The notes beneath the pieces are model-generated. The model ran no database searches. It was not told the DNA's origin and was given only the letters and a program-made list of their open reading frames with translations. Position numbers and translations under genes: made by a program. A stretch of 15,268 bases of DNA. Origin: Spirochaetaceae bacterium (GTDB lineage: Bacteria; Spirochaetota; Spirochaetia; SZUA-6; Fen-1364). Position 1 is the stretch's first letter; every line of letters starts with the position of its first letter. Shown here in pieces: positions 1 to 6,620 of this stretch. Location of the stretch: the NCBI GenBank assembly GCA_003141795.1, contig PLNO01000380.1:1-15268 (forward strand), written 5' to 3'.

Positions 1-133
1 ATTACTTCCTGGACAGCCCCTTTTTCTTTTCGCGCCTTGTGTGGCACTTGCAAGCTCGAGCGCCGGGTTTGGGCGTGGCTCTGTTGTGAAGTGGTCGGCG
101 AGCGAGCTGCCGTAGAAGGGTCTTCGCGCAAGC

Positions 134-163
134 TTGACGGGACGATAGTGCTCACGCGATAAT
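134..163 (+). promoter_or_regulatory. Sigma70-like promoter for the LamG protein gene
   Basis: A TTGACG hexamer (134-139) and a GATAAT hexamer (158-163) are 18 bp apart. Each matches the sigma70 consensus at five of six positions. The pair lies about 60 bp upstream of the start codon at 226, so transcription would begin near 170 and leave a leader of about 55 nt. No other ORF is supported in 1-225. This is a sequence match only. Confidence 0.5.
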
Positions 164-225
164 CATTGCCGGTCGCCCCTGCAGCCGCGGGATATTGAGA
201 ATGCAAGCGATAGGAGGAGACTCCC

Positions 226-1950
226 ATGAGGCAGCGAGAAACGCGAAGAATGCTCACCGGGGTTTGGGTGGCTGTCTGCTTTCTGCTCGCTGGCGCAGGC
301 TCTGCATGTGCTGATGACGACGCTCTCGTGGCTCATTACTCTTTCGACGGAACGCTCAAAGACAGCTCAGGCAACGGTAATGACGGTTCGGCGGTTGGCA
401 CCGTCACCTACGTCCCGGGCCCGCTCGGGATGGCTGCCGTGTTCGATGGGAAGAGTTACGTCCAGGTGAGCGACAGCAGTTCGCTGGATCTGGGGAAGGA
501 GTTCACCTTCTCCGTATGGCTCAATGAGGACCCCATCGAAGTCGACAAATCTCGCGGCATCCTGACAAAGCTTGAGAGCGATCTCAATCCTACGATCCCC
601 GCGTTTACCGTCAGCGAAAGGAGCATGCAACCGGAGCTCCAGCGCTACGATGCCAGCGACACCATCGATTTCAGCGCTCTGTCCTCGGGCAAGAGGATCG
701 ATGCCCACAGGTGGCAGCTACTCACCATCACCTATGACGGAGAGTCGATCCGGTTCTTCCTCAACGGCGAGCTCTTCTCCCAGAAAGAAAGCGCGGGCGG
801 GACACGACTCTCTGGCTCGAGCGGCAAACTTCAGATCGGCATGGTCACATTGCAGGATGGGAAGGTCTTCTACAGCGGAAGAATGGATGACCTTCGAATA
901 TATGACAGAGCTCTCGCGCAGCAGGAAATCGCGGGTCTCTACCAGGCGGCGCTGGCGGGACCTGGCAGGGATTTTGTCGTTGTTCCCAAACGAATGATCG
1001 CCTACTATGATTTCAACGAGAATACCGCTGATTCATCCGGTTACGCAAACAACGGGGTGATTGTTGGGAATGTCAGCTATGTTGATTCCGTCGCGACAAA
1101 AGGAGCCTCTTTCGACGGGAAAAGCTTCATCGAGGTGAAGGACAGCGACTCCCTCCAGCTCGCCGCTGGCTGCACCGTCTCCTGCTGGCTAAAGCTCGAT
1201 CAAGGCGGAGAGGGACAATCCATCCAGCCCGTCCTGACGAAGCTGAAAAGCAGCCTGGACTTTGCGCTTCCAGCCTATGCCGTATCCGTCGATACCGCCT
1301 TTTATAGCCCGAAATCTGGCCGGGGCTATGTGCCTTCGATCACCATGTATGGCTTCCGCACAGAAGGCCAGCACCCGTACACCACCGAGACCCGCATGGC
1401 GCCCGGAGTCTGGTCGCTGCTCACGATCACGTATGACGGGAAGAACACGAGGTTCTACCTCGACGGTGCGCTGGCAAAAAGCTCGGAGGGGGAAGAAGAC
1501 GCTTTCACCAGCTCGAGTGGGAAGCTCATTATCGGGGAGATCATCGATCGCGGCAACAACAACTTCACCCGCGGCGTCATTGACGAGCTTCGCATATACA
1601 ACTACCCGCTTGATGACGCTTCGGCCAGGAGGCTTGCAGGGATGAGAGACGGGCTTTCGGTCAAGCTTCCTGAGGGGATCGACATCACTGCGCTCAAAAT
1701 GGGCCAGAAGCTTCAACTCTCTGTGAACCTCGTGCGTTATCGGTTCGTTCCCTCCGACTCCGTGCCGGGGACGGGTAAGGACGGCTTTATCGAATCACCG
1801 GATGCGGTGACAGTAACCTACAAGTCCCTCACTCCGAAGGTGGCCATCGTGAGCGCTGACGGTACGCTCTCCGCCCTCTCCAAAGGGAAGACCACAATCC
1901 AAGTCAACTATAAGGAGATGACGACCTCTCTGATAGTCACCGTGAAGTGA
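226..1950 (+). CDS. Secreted protein with two LamG-like domains and a C-terminal Big_2-like domain
   Basis: This 574-residue protein is probably exported and binds a carbohydrate or another surface ligand; no catalytic domain is visible. A basic N-terminus (MRQRETRR) and a hydrophobic stretch to about residue 29 form a signal peptide. Cys28 (GSAC) could be a relaxed lipobox. Residues about 33-240 and 257-472 are two concanavalin A-like LamG/laminin-G-3 domains. Each has the hallmarks in the same order: HYSFDG or YYDFNE, DSSGN/DSSGY, FDGKS, LTITYDG, and DLRIYDR/ELRIYNY near the end. Residues about 480-574 resemble a bacterial Ig-like Big_2 domain (PKVAIVSADGTLSALSKG, ending TSLIVTVK). The start is supported by an AGGAGGAG ribosome site at 212-219. 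The gene converges on the ankyrin gene. The ligand and any surface anchoring are unknown. Confidence 0.88.
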   Translation: MRQRETRRMLTGVWVAVCFLLAGAGSACADDDALVAHYSFDGTLKDSSGNGNDGSAVGTVTYVPGPLGMAAVFDGKSYVQVSDSSSLDLGKEFTFSVWLNEDPIEVDKSRGILTKLESDLNPTIPAFTVSERSMQPELQRYDASDTIDFSALSSGKRIDAHRWQLLTITYDGESIRFFLNGELFSQKESAGGTRLSGSSGKLQIGMVTLQDGKVFYSGRMDDLRIYDRALAQQEIAGLYQAALAGPGRDFVVVPKRMIAYYDFNENTADSSGYANNGVIVGNVSYVDSVATKGASFDGKSFIEVKDSDSLQLAAGCTVSCWLKLDQGGEGQSIQPVLTKLKSSLDFALPAYAVSVDTAFYSPKSGRGYVPSITMYGFRTEGQHPYTTETRMAPGVWSLLTITYDGKNTRFYLDGALAKSSEGEEDAFTSSSGKLIIGEIIDRGNNNFTRGVIDELRIYNYPLDDASARRLAGMRDGLSVKLPEGIDITALKMGQKLQLSVNLVRYRFVPSDSVPGTGKDGFIESPDAVTVTYKSLTPKVAIVSADGTLSALSKGKTTIQVNYKEMTTSLIVTVK

Positions 1951-1994
1951 CATCCGTGGCCGCCGAGTCATCTCAGGAAGCGGTCCCGCAGGGT

Positions 1995-2035
1995 TTGACA
2001 GGTGGATTCACCCTCTCCGGTCGACTGCCTGTCAA
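1995..2035. terminator. Possible shared terminator between convergent genes
   Basis: TTGACAGG (1995-2002) and CCTGTCAA (2028-2035) are perfect 8-bp inverted arms with a 25-nt loop. They sit in the 121-bp gap between the stop of the LamG gene and the stop of the ankyrin gene. The symmetry would suit a bidirectional terminator. The loop is long and no U-run follows on either strand, so the call is weak. Confidence 0.3.
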
Positions 2036-2071
2036 CAATCTGATGGATGCCCAGCCTGGAGAGTCCCCATT

Positions 2072-3946
2072 CTATTTCAGCAGCTGGAGAACCCTGGTCC
2101 CTTTCAGATTCACATTCGTCATCGCATAATCATACGCGGTCTTGTTGTTCGAATCCGTGGCTGTGACATCAGCGCCGTGCTCCAGCAGAATCTCGATGAT
2201 TTGGGATATGTGCGCCGGGCTTTCCCGCAGCAAAGCCGCCGCAATAAGTGGAGTCATTCCTGCTCGTGGTTTGGCATTCACATCCGCACCCGCTTCGAGA
2301 AGTGTCTTGATTTTTTCAAATGAAGAATAGGGAGAGGAAATGGCATCCATGAGAGCAGCCGATCCTTCATTCTCAACGTCGGCGCCTGCATCAATCAGGA
2401 GACGTATCAGGTCAGGGGATGGGGAAAAAGCGGCTGATAGAGTCAGCGCAGAGTTCCCGTCACTGTCCTTTGCTTTCACGTCAGCGCCGGAATCCAGAAG
2501 GTATTTCGTTACATCCGGCTTCTTGTTGTAAATCGATTCAAGCATTGGGGTTTGCTCCCTGTGGTTTTTCTGGTTTACATCGGCACCGGCGTTGATCAGC
2601 AGGCGGGCGACCTCAATGCTTGGCGCGCGCATAAGGGGAGAATTGGCGTCCCTGTCAACTTTATTGACATCTGCGCCTGACTTCAAAAGGGCGGTGATGA
2701 CGACGGTATCTCCCAAAGCTACTGCCCTGAAGAACGGGGTTTCCCAATAGGAGTTGATGTTTACATTCGGGTCCGCCCCTGCCCCGATGAGCAGCTTGAT
2801 CACCTGTCTTTTTCCGTTTTTCAGCGCGTACTCCAGGGCGGTGAGACCCTCCTCCTGAACCGCGCGGTTCACATCCGCGCCTGCCGCGAGCAGATCCTGC
2901 ACGATTTCAGGATTGTCCATGTCTTTTGCCGCAGCGACAATCAAGGGGGTTTCTCCGCGATTGTTCGCTGCGTTGACATCTGCGCCCGCGCGAATGAGCA
3001 TGCTTACGGTTCTTTCCTGGACACCGAATGCGGCAAGATGAAGGGGTGTATCCCCGTGTTCATCCTGGACGTTTGCCTCCGCTCCCGCAGCAATCAATTC
3101 CTTTACGGTGTCCGGCTTGTCCAGATGCGTCATCAAAGCTGTCCTGGAATGGCCGTCCTTGAGGTTTGTATCGATTCCTGCCTTCAGAAGCTCCGTTACG
3201 GTACTCTCCATAACGATGCCGTGACGAAAGAGCGCGGTTTCTCCATCCGAATTTTGAATATTTACTTTGGCCCCCGCTGCCAGGATCAATTTCGTTTGTG
3301 CAAGCGACGCGTCGCCATCACGCGCGGCCCATAGAAGAACCGTGTTGCCCGCCAAATCCTGTGCGTTCACGTCAACGCCTTTCGAATGAAGCAAAAACTC
3401 CAGGGTTTCGATATTCTTGATTGCGCGCTGCAAAACTGTGTTGCCGCTTTTGTTCCGCACATCAACGTCTGCTCCAGCGGCCACGAGAAGCCTTGTCTTT
3501 TCCAGTGGCAGCGAGTCAGGCCACAATGCGCAAGCCTTGAAAAGTGGCGTTGCGCCGTCTCTATCAACTTTGTTTGGATCGGCATGGAGATCAAGCAAGG
3601 TCTTCACAAAAGAAGGCGGCATCGCTGCCAATGCCATTAACAGCGGGGTATTGCCGAGTGGGTCGGAGGCATTGACGTCTGCACCAGCTGCCACAAGCGC
3701 TTTTATCGCATCAATGCTATCCGGCCTGATCAGGGGGGCATCCCCTTCGCTCACACCCGAACACAGAAGGATCAAGGGCGTACAACCCGAAGCATCCCTT
3801 GCATTCACGTCAGCACCGGACTTGATGAATTTCTGGATTGTCTTGAAGTCGGAATGCCTTTGGCATGCCTCCAGGAGAGTATGCTGTCCAAAGAGAAGAG
3901 AAACACCGCCAAGGAAATAGACGACAATGGCAATTTTGAATTTCAC
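2072..3946 (-). CDS. Exported ankyrin-repeat protein
   Basis: This 624-residue protein is built almost entirely of ankyrin repeats, which mediate protein-protein binding. The N-terminus (MKFKIAIVVYFLGGVSLLFG, then Q) is a typical signal peptide, so it probably acts in the periplasm or outside the cell. I count 17 copies of the GADVN-type turn, from about residue 44 to about residue 602, with an average spacing near 35 residues. These are followed by TPL-type helix starts. The last repeat ends with a short leucine-rich cap (RVLQLLK). No enzymatic or toxin domain is attached. The start codon is GTG, chosen because it begins the signal peptide and has an AGGAGG site 7 nt upstream. GC content is visibly lower than in the exporter operon, which may hint at transfer. 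The gene converges with the LamG gene and is probably monocistronic. The partner protein is unknown. Confidence 0.92.
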   Translation of the reverse strand: MKFKIAIVVYFLGGVSLLFGQHTLLEACQRHSDFKTIQKFIKSGADVNARDASGCTPLILLCSGVSEGDAPLIRPDSIDAIKALVAAGADVNASDPLGNTPLLMALAAMPPSFVKTLLDLHADPNKVDRDGATPLFKACALWPDSLPLEKTRLLVAAGADVDVRNKSGNTVLQRAIKNIETLEFLLHSKGVDVNAQDLAGNTVLLWAARDGDASLAQTKLILAAGAKVNIQNSDGETALFRHGIVMESTVTELLKAGIDTNLKDGHSRTALMTHLDKPDTVKELIAAGAEANVQDEHGDTPLHLAAFGVQERTVSMLIRAGADVNAANNRGETPLIVAAAKDMDNPEIVQDLLAAGADVNRAVQEEGLTALEYALKNGKRQVIKLLIGAGADPNVNINSYWETPFFRAVALGDTVVITALLKSGADVNKVDRDANSPLMRAPSIEVARLLINAGADVNQKNHREQTPMLESIYNKKPDVTKYLLDSGADVKAKDSDGNSALTLSAAFSPSPDLIRLLIDAGADVENEGSAALMDAISSPYSSFEKIKTLLEAGADVNAKPRAGMTPLIAAALLRESPAHISQIIEILLEHGADVTATDSNNKTAYDYAMTNVNLKGTRVLQLLK

Positions 3947-3953
3947 TTCCTCG

Positions 3954-3959
3954 CCTCCT
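3954..3959 (-). promoter_or_regulatory. Ribosome binding site supporting a GTG start
   Basis: On the minus strand AGGAGG lies 7 nt before the GTG at 3946-3944. This strong site supports the GTG start of the ankyrin gene. Confidence 0.7.
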
Positions 3960-4010
3960 CGGCATGATGGAAGAGTCTAAAAACGTTGTGAAGACCCGAC
4001 AATTTCATTG

Positions 4011-4315
4011 GCAACCCTGCCACGCTACTCCTTCGGCACGCTCACCCAGGTATCCTGCTCCGCCGATCTGTAAGCCGCGTCCAGCACGAGCTGGGCGCGA
4101 AGCCCGTCCTCGAGGCCGGGCTCGGGCTTCTTTCCGGCAGCCACGGCGTTCAGGAACGCGTACTGGCATTCGGCGTGCGTACGGGTCCAGCCGACGATCG
4201 ACCGGGGAGCCGGTACGGCAGCCCCCGCATAGTGCTGGACCGTTTCAAGGCGTGTCCACCCGAGGTCGCCGCCTTGAAATCCGCCTGCACGCGTGGCGTC
4301 GTACCAGTACAGCCA
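4011..4315. repeat. 305-bp direct repeat, copy A (oxidoreductase 3' end)
   Basis: This stretch matches 10474-10778 in the same orientation without indels, at 297 of 305 positions. It carries the last 96 codons and stop of the oxidoreductase plus 14 bp downstream. The eight mismatches are at 4032, 4037, 4041, 4043, 4073, 4077, 4100 and 4114. From 4115 to 4315 (201 bp) the copies are identical. Copy A is the one inside an intact gene. Confidence 0.95.
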
Positions 4316-5182
4316 GTTGGCGTCCATGAGGCTGAAGCGCAGCGCGCCCTTGCTTCCGAAGACTTCGATCTTCAAATCGTCCAGGCTCCCCGTTGCGCAC
4401 TTCGACACTTCGAGGGTCCCGAGGACTCCACGCGCGAGCTTGAGCTGGAGCCAGGCCGCATCATCGGCTGTCACCTCGCCCATGGTCGAAGATCCCGGGG
4501 CTGTCGGTCTCTGCTTCGTGTACGTCTTCGTCAGCGCCCTCACCGATTCGATCTCTCCGAAGAGGTGGCGCACGAGGTCGATCACGTGCGAGCCCAGGTC
4601 CACGAGGGCGCCGCCCCCGGAAGCCTCCTTCTTCAGCCTCCAGCTGAGCGGTTTCAGGGGATCGATGTTGCCGCTGTGGTAGTACTCCGCGCGGAAGCTG
4701 TAGATGTCACCGACCATCCCGTCGGCGATCATCCGCCTGGCCCTCATGAGCGCCGGCACGAATCGGAAGTTGTACGTCATACCGACCGAGGGCCCCGCCC
4801 GCTCGGCTTCCCGGGAAATCTCCCGCGCCTCCGTTGCATTCAGCGCCAGGGGTTTTTCACAGTAGACGTGCTTGCCCGCCCGCAGTGCGGCAAGCAGCGT
4901 CTGGCGGTGCTGGCTGTTCGGGGTGCAGCAGTCCACGACGGTCACGCTCGGGTTACGGACAAGTGAATCGACGTCGGTGAACCACTGTTCGTAGCCGCCC
5001 TCCTCGGCCGCGGCGCGCGCGGTCTCGGGGCGCGACGTGCAGACTGCGGCAAGCGAGAGCCGGGGGAGCGCCACGGGGTAGAACGAGGGAAGCTCGCGGT
5101 AGCAGAGGGTATGGACCCTTCCGATGTAGCCAAATCCGACCAACCCGATGCCGATCTTTTCCACTCGGCCATGAGACCCCAT
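4025..5182 (-). CDS. Gfo/Idh/MocA-family NAD(P)-dependent oxidoreductase
   Basis: This 385-residue cytosolic dehydrogenase belongs to the family that oxidises or reduces sugars, inositols and related cyclic polyols with NAD(P). The Rossmann domain occupies about residues 9-130 and has the dinucleotide motif GFGYIG (16-21). The family signature CEKPLA follows, with the catalytic-type Lys at 110. The C-terminal domain (about 131-385) includes GGGALVDLGSHVIDL (189-203), where Asp195 and His199 are the likely active-site residues. Length is normal for the family. The ATG at 5182 is preceded by AGGGAA; a GTG at codon 7 is an alternative start. An aldo/keto-reductase remnant lies just upstream on the other strand, so this may be left from a larger sugar-catabolism cluster. 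The substrate cannot be read from the sequence. The last 96 codons are duplicated at 10488-10778. Confidence 0.93.
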   Translation of the reverse strand: MGSHGRVEKIGIGLVGFGYIGRVHTLCYRELPSFYPVALPRLSLAAVCTSRPETARAAAEEGGYEQWFTDVDSLVRNPSVTVVDCCTPNSQHRQTLLAALRAGKHVYCEKPLALNATEAREISREAERAGPSVGMTYNFRFVPALMRARRMIADGMVGDIYSFRAEYYHSGNIDPLKPLSWRLKKEASGGGALVDLGSHVIDLVRHLFGEIESVRALTKTYTKQRPTAPGSSTMGEVTADDAAWLQLKLARGVLGTLEVSKCATGSLDDLKIEVFGSKGALRFSLMDANWLYWYDATRAGGFQGGDLGWTRLETVQHYAGAAVPAPRSIVGWTRTHAECQYAFLNAVAAGKKPEPGLEDGLRAQLVLDAAYRSAEQDTWVSVPKE

Positions 5183-5255
5183 TTCCCTGGCGGCGACAAG
5201 TGCCCTATGGGCTCGCCCGGCATGGCAGATCGGCAGCTCCCCATGACCACTTGGG

Positions 5256-5695
5256 GATGCACGGCAGGCTATTCGAAAGGCTGCCGAAAAAACGATAGTT
5301 CGGCGAGGCGATACGGTCGGTCCCGCGCGACAGCGTCGTCATCGCGACGAAGTCGCCGGCGACTGACAGGAAGACGCTTCTTGACGATCTGGATGAAAGT
5401 CTTCGACGGCTGCGCACCGATCATGTCGATATCTTCCAGCTCCCTGATGTGGCCTCCCGGGGGGAAGATGGACGCGATCATGGGCCCACACGGCGCTTTC
5501 GAGGGAATGAAGGAGGGTGTTCGTGCCGGCAAGATCCGTTTTGCAGCCTTCCGCATGCACAGCTTGCCCGCCGCGACGGAGATCATTCACTCCGATTACT
5601 TCGATGCGGTCCAGATTCCCTTCAGCTTCGTGGATTGGCAGACGGAAAACTGTGTGGTGGCCGTAAGTCCGCCCGCCTTTCGCGTTCACCCCTGA
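5256..5695 (+). pseudogene. Aldo/keto reductase remnant (frameshifted and truncated)
   Basis: Three frames together recall an aldo/keto reductase. At 5256-5291 one frame reads DARQAIRKAAEK, like the family's early helix (tentative). After an in-frame TAG (5296-5298) a second frame reads FGEAIRSVPRD, then VVIATKSPATDR and RTDHVDIFQLPDV. Near 5468 the homology moves to a third frame (DAIMGPHGAFEGMKEG, then GKIRFAAFRMHSLPAATE and SDYFDAVQIPFSFVDWQTEN) and ends at TGA 5693-5695. Dropping one A at 5468 joins the second and third frames. There is no start codon with a ribosome site, a central segment is missing, and the C-terminal half of the barrel is absent. The protein would have been an NADPH-dependent carbonyl/sugar reductase. 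It is dead as it stands, although the single-base shift alone could be a sequencing error. Confidence 0.75.
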
Positions 5696-5699
5696 TTCA

Positions 5700-6338
5700 T
5701 CAGGACGCCGGCTGCCCCGAGAAAAACGATGCTGCCGACCCCATGTCAGTGGCGGGTTGGTAGAAATAGATCATGCCGATACCGCCGAAAACGGTGAAGC
5801 CGCTCGGAGACAGGGTGGAGACGACGTCGCCCGGAATCGTGAAATAGTACGAGGCATTGACGTTGAGCCCTATGCCCCAATTGTATGCCAGCGAATACAG
5901 TAGGGACGCTCCGATACCCGCGCCCACGCCACCCGCAACGTACGACGAGAGAGATGCATTGACAGCGCTCAAGGACGTGGACCCGATATACAAGCCCGCC
6001 CCTGCTATGGCGGTCAACCCGCCCAACGCCACCCTGTAGCCTATGCCGGAAAGGATGTTCAGACTGAACGTCTGGTACTGGGTCGGGTCCAGTGAAGTCC
6101 CGTTCGATTGCGAGCCGACGACGAGACCAACCGTTGCGGCGGTGTACGACCCCAAGGGCCCGTTGCTGTCGAAGTATGACTGCCCGAACACTCCCAACGA
6201 GGTGGCGCTCCATGGATCCAGAGCCGCTGTGTTCTGGGAGGTGTACCCGAAGCTTCCGCCGAAAAGAAGGAAGGATTCTGCAGGCAGAACGCCCGTGGCA
6301 AGGCCGAGCAGGCAGGCGCAGATGCAGAGCTTCTTCAT
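5700..6338 (-). CDS. Secreted glycine-rich protein, probable outer-membrane beta-barrel
   Basis: I do not recognise this 212-residue protein as a named family. The N-terminus (MKKLCICACLLGLATGVLPA, then ES) is a clear signal peptide. The mature part is rich in Gly, Ser, Ala and Tyr. It shows alternating hydrophobic stretches with aromatic residues (FLLFGGSFGYTS, GIGYRVALGGLTAIAGAGLY, NVNASYYFTIP, GIGMIYFYQ), as expected of amphipathic strands in a small outer-membrane barrel. There is no terminal Phe after the last strand; the tail ends FFSGQPAS. The start is firm: AAGGAGG on the minus strand (6342-6348) lies 3 nt before the ATG. The gene is divergent from the FecR/DUF6600 gene. Its stop overlaps nothing but lies 4 bp from the end of the aldo/keto-reductase remnant. 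Confidence 0.8.
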   Translation of the reverse strand: MKKLCICACLLGLATGVLPAESFLLFGGSFGYTSQNTAALDPWSATSLGVFGQSYFDSNGPLGSYTAATVGLVVGSQSNGTSLDPTQYQTFSLNILSGIGYRVALGGLTAIAGAGLYIGSTSLSAVNASLSSYVAGGVGAGIGASLLYSLAYNWGIGLNVNASYYFTIPGDVVSTLSPSGFTVFGGIGMIYFYQPATDMGSAASFFSGQPAS

Positions 6339-6466
6339 GATCCTCCTTGGTGGTGACCCGGTGGATTTTTGATCACACCCTGTGCTCGGGAGCCTGACCA
6401 GCAGCGACTCCCCTTCGCACCCGGATGGACTTCGAAGATCGCCTCACCAAGCATGAGAATGAGCTT

Positions 6467-6495
6467 TTGACCATGCTCGGCGATAAACGTATCAT
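6467..6495 (+). promoter_or_regulatory. Sigma70-like promoter for the FecR/DUF6600 gene
   Basis: TTGACC (6467-6472) and TATCAT (6490-6495) are 17 bp apart, the ideal spacing, and each matches the consensus at five of six bases. The pair lies about 125 bp before the start codon at 6621. The rest of the divergent gap 6339-6620 holds only a 58-codon ORF (6425-6601) without a ribosome site. No convincing minus-strand promoter for the barrel-like gene was found. Confidence 0.5.
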
Positions 6496-6609
6496 TGGAG
6501 TAGGGAAAAATCCATCGAGTGAGACTGCGCCCCCTCTTCTCCTCGATAGGAAAACGATACATGTGAGGGAGTCGAAGGCACGGGAGATCAATGCTCCGTG
6601 AGCAGGCTC

Positions 6610-6614
6610 GGAGA
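6610..6614 (+). promoter_or_regulatory. Ribosome binding site that sets the start at 6621
   Basis: GGAGA lies 6 nt before the ATG at 6621. An upstream in-frame ATG at 6591 would add ten charged residues before the signal peptide and has no such site, so 6621 is preferred. Confidence 0.6.
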
Positions 6615-6620
6615 AACACA

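Noticed and set aside
5238..5257. Hairpin TCCCCA / TGGGGA upstream of the oxidoreductase gene
   Set aside because: It has a 6-bp stem and 8-nt loop with no T-run or known operator; too common in GC-rich DNA to call.
6425..6601. 58-codon plus-strand ORF (MDFEDRLTKHENELLTMLGD...)
   Set aside because: It has a protein-like look but no ribosome site, contains the proposed promoter 6467-6495, and overlaps the next gene's region. Kept as a remote possibility only.
6591..6620. Ten-codon upstream extension of the FecR/DUF6600 gene
   Set aside because: It would put charged residues before the signal peptide; the ATG at 6621 has a ribosome site.
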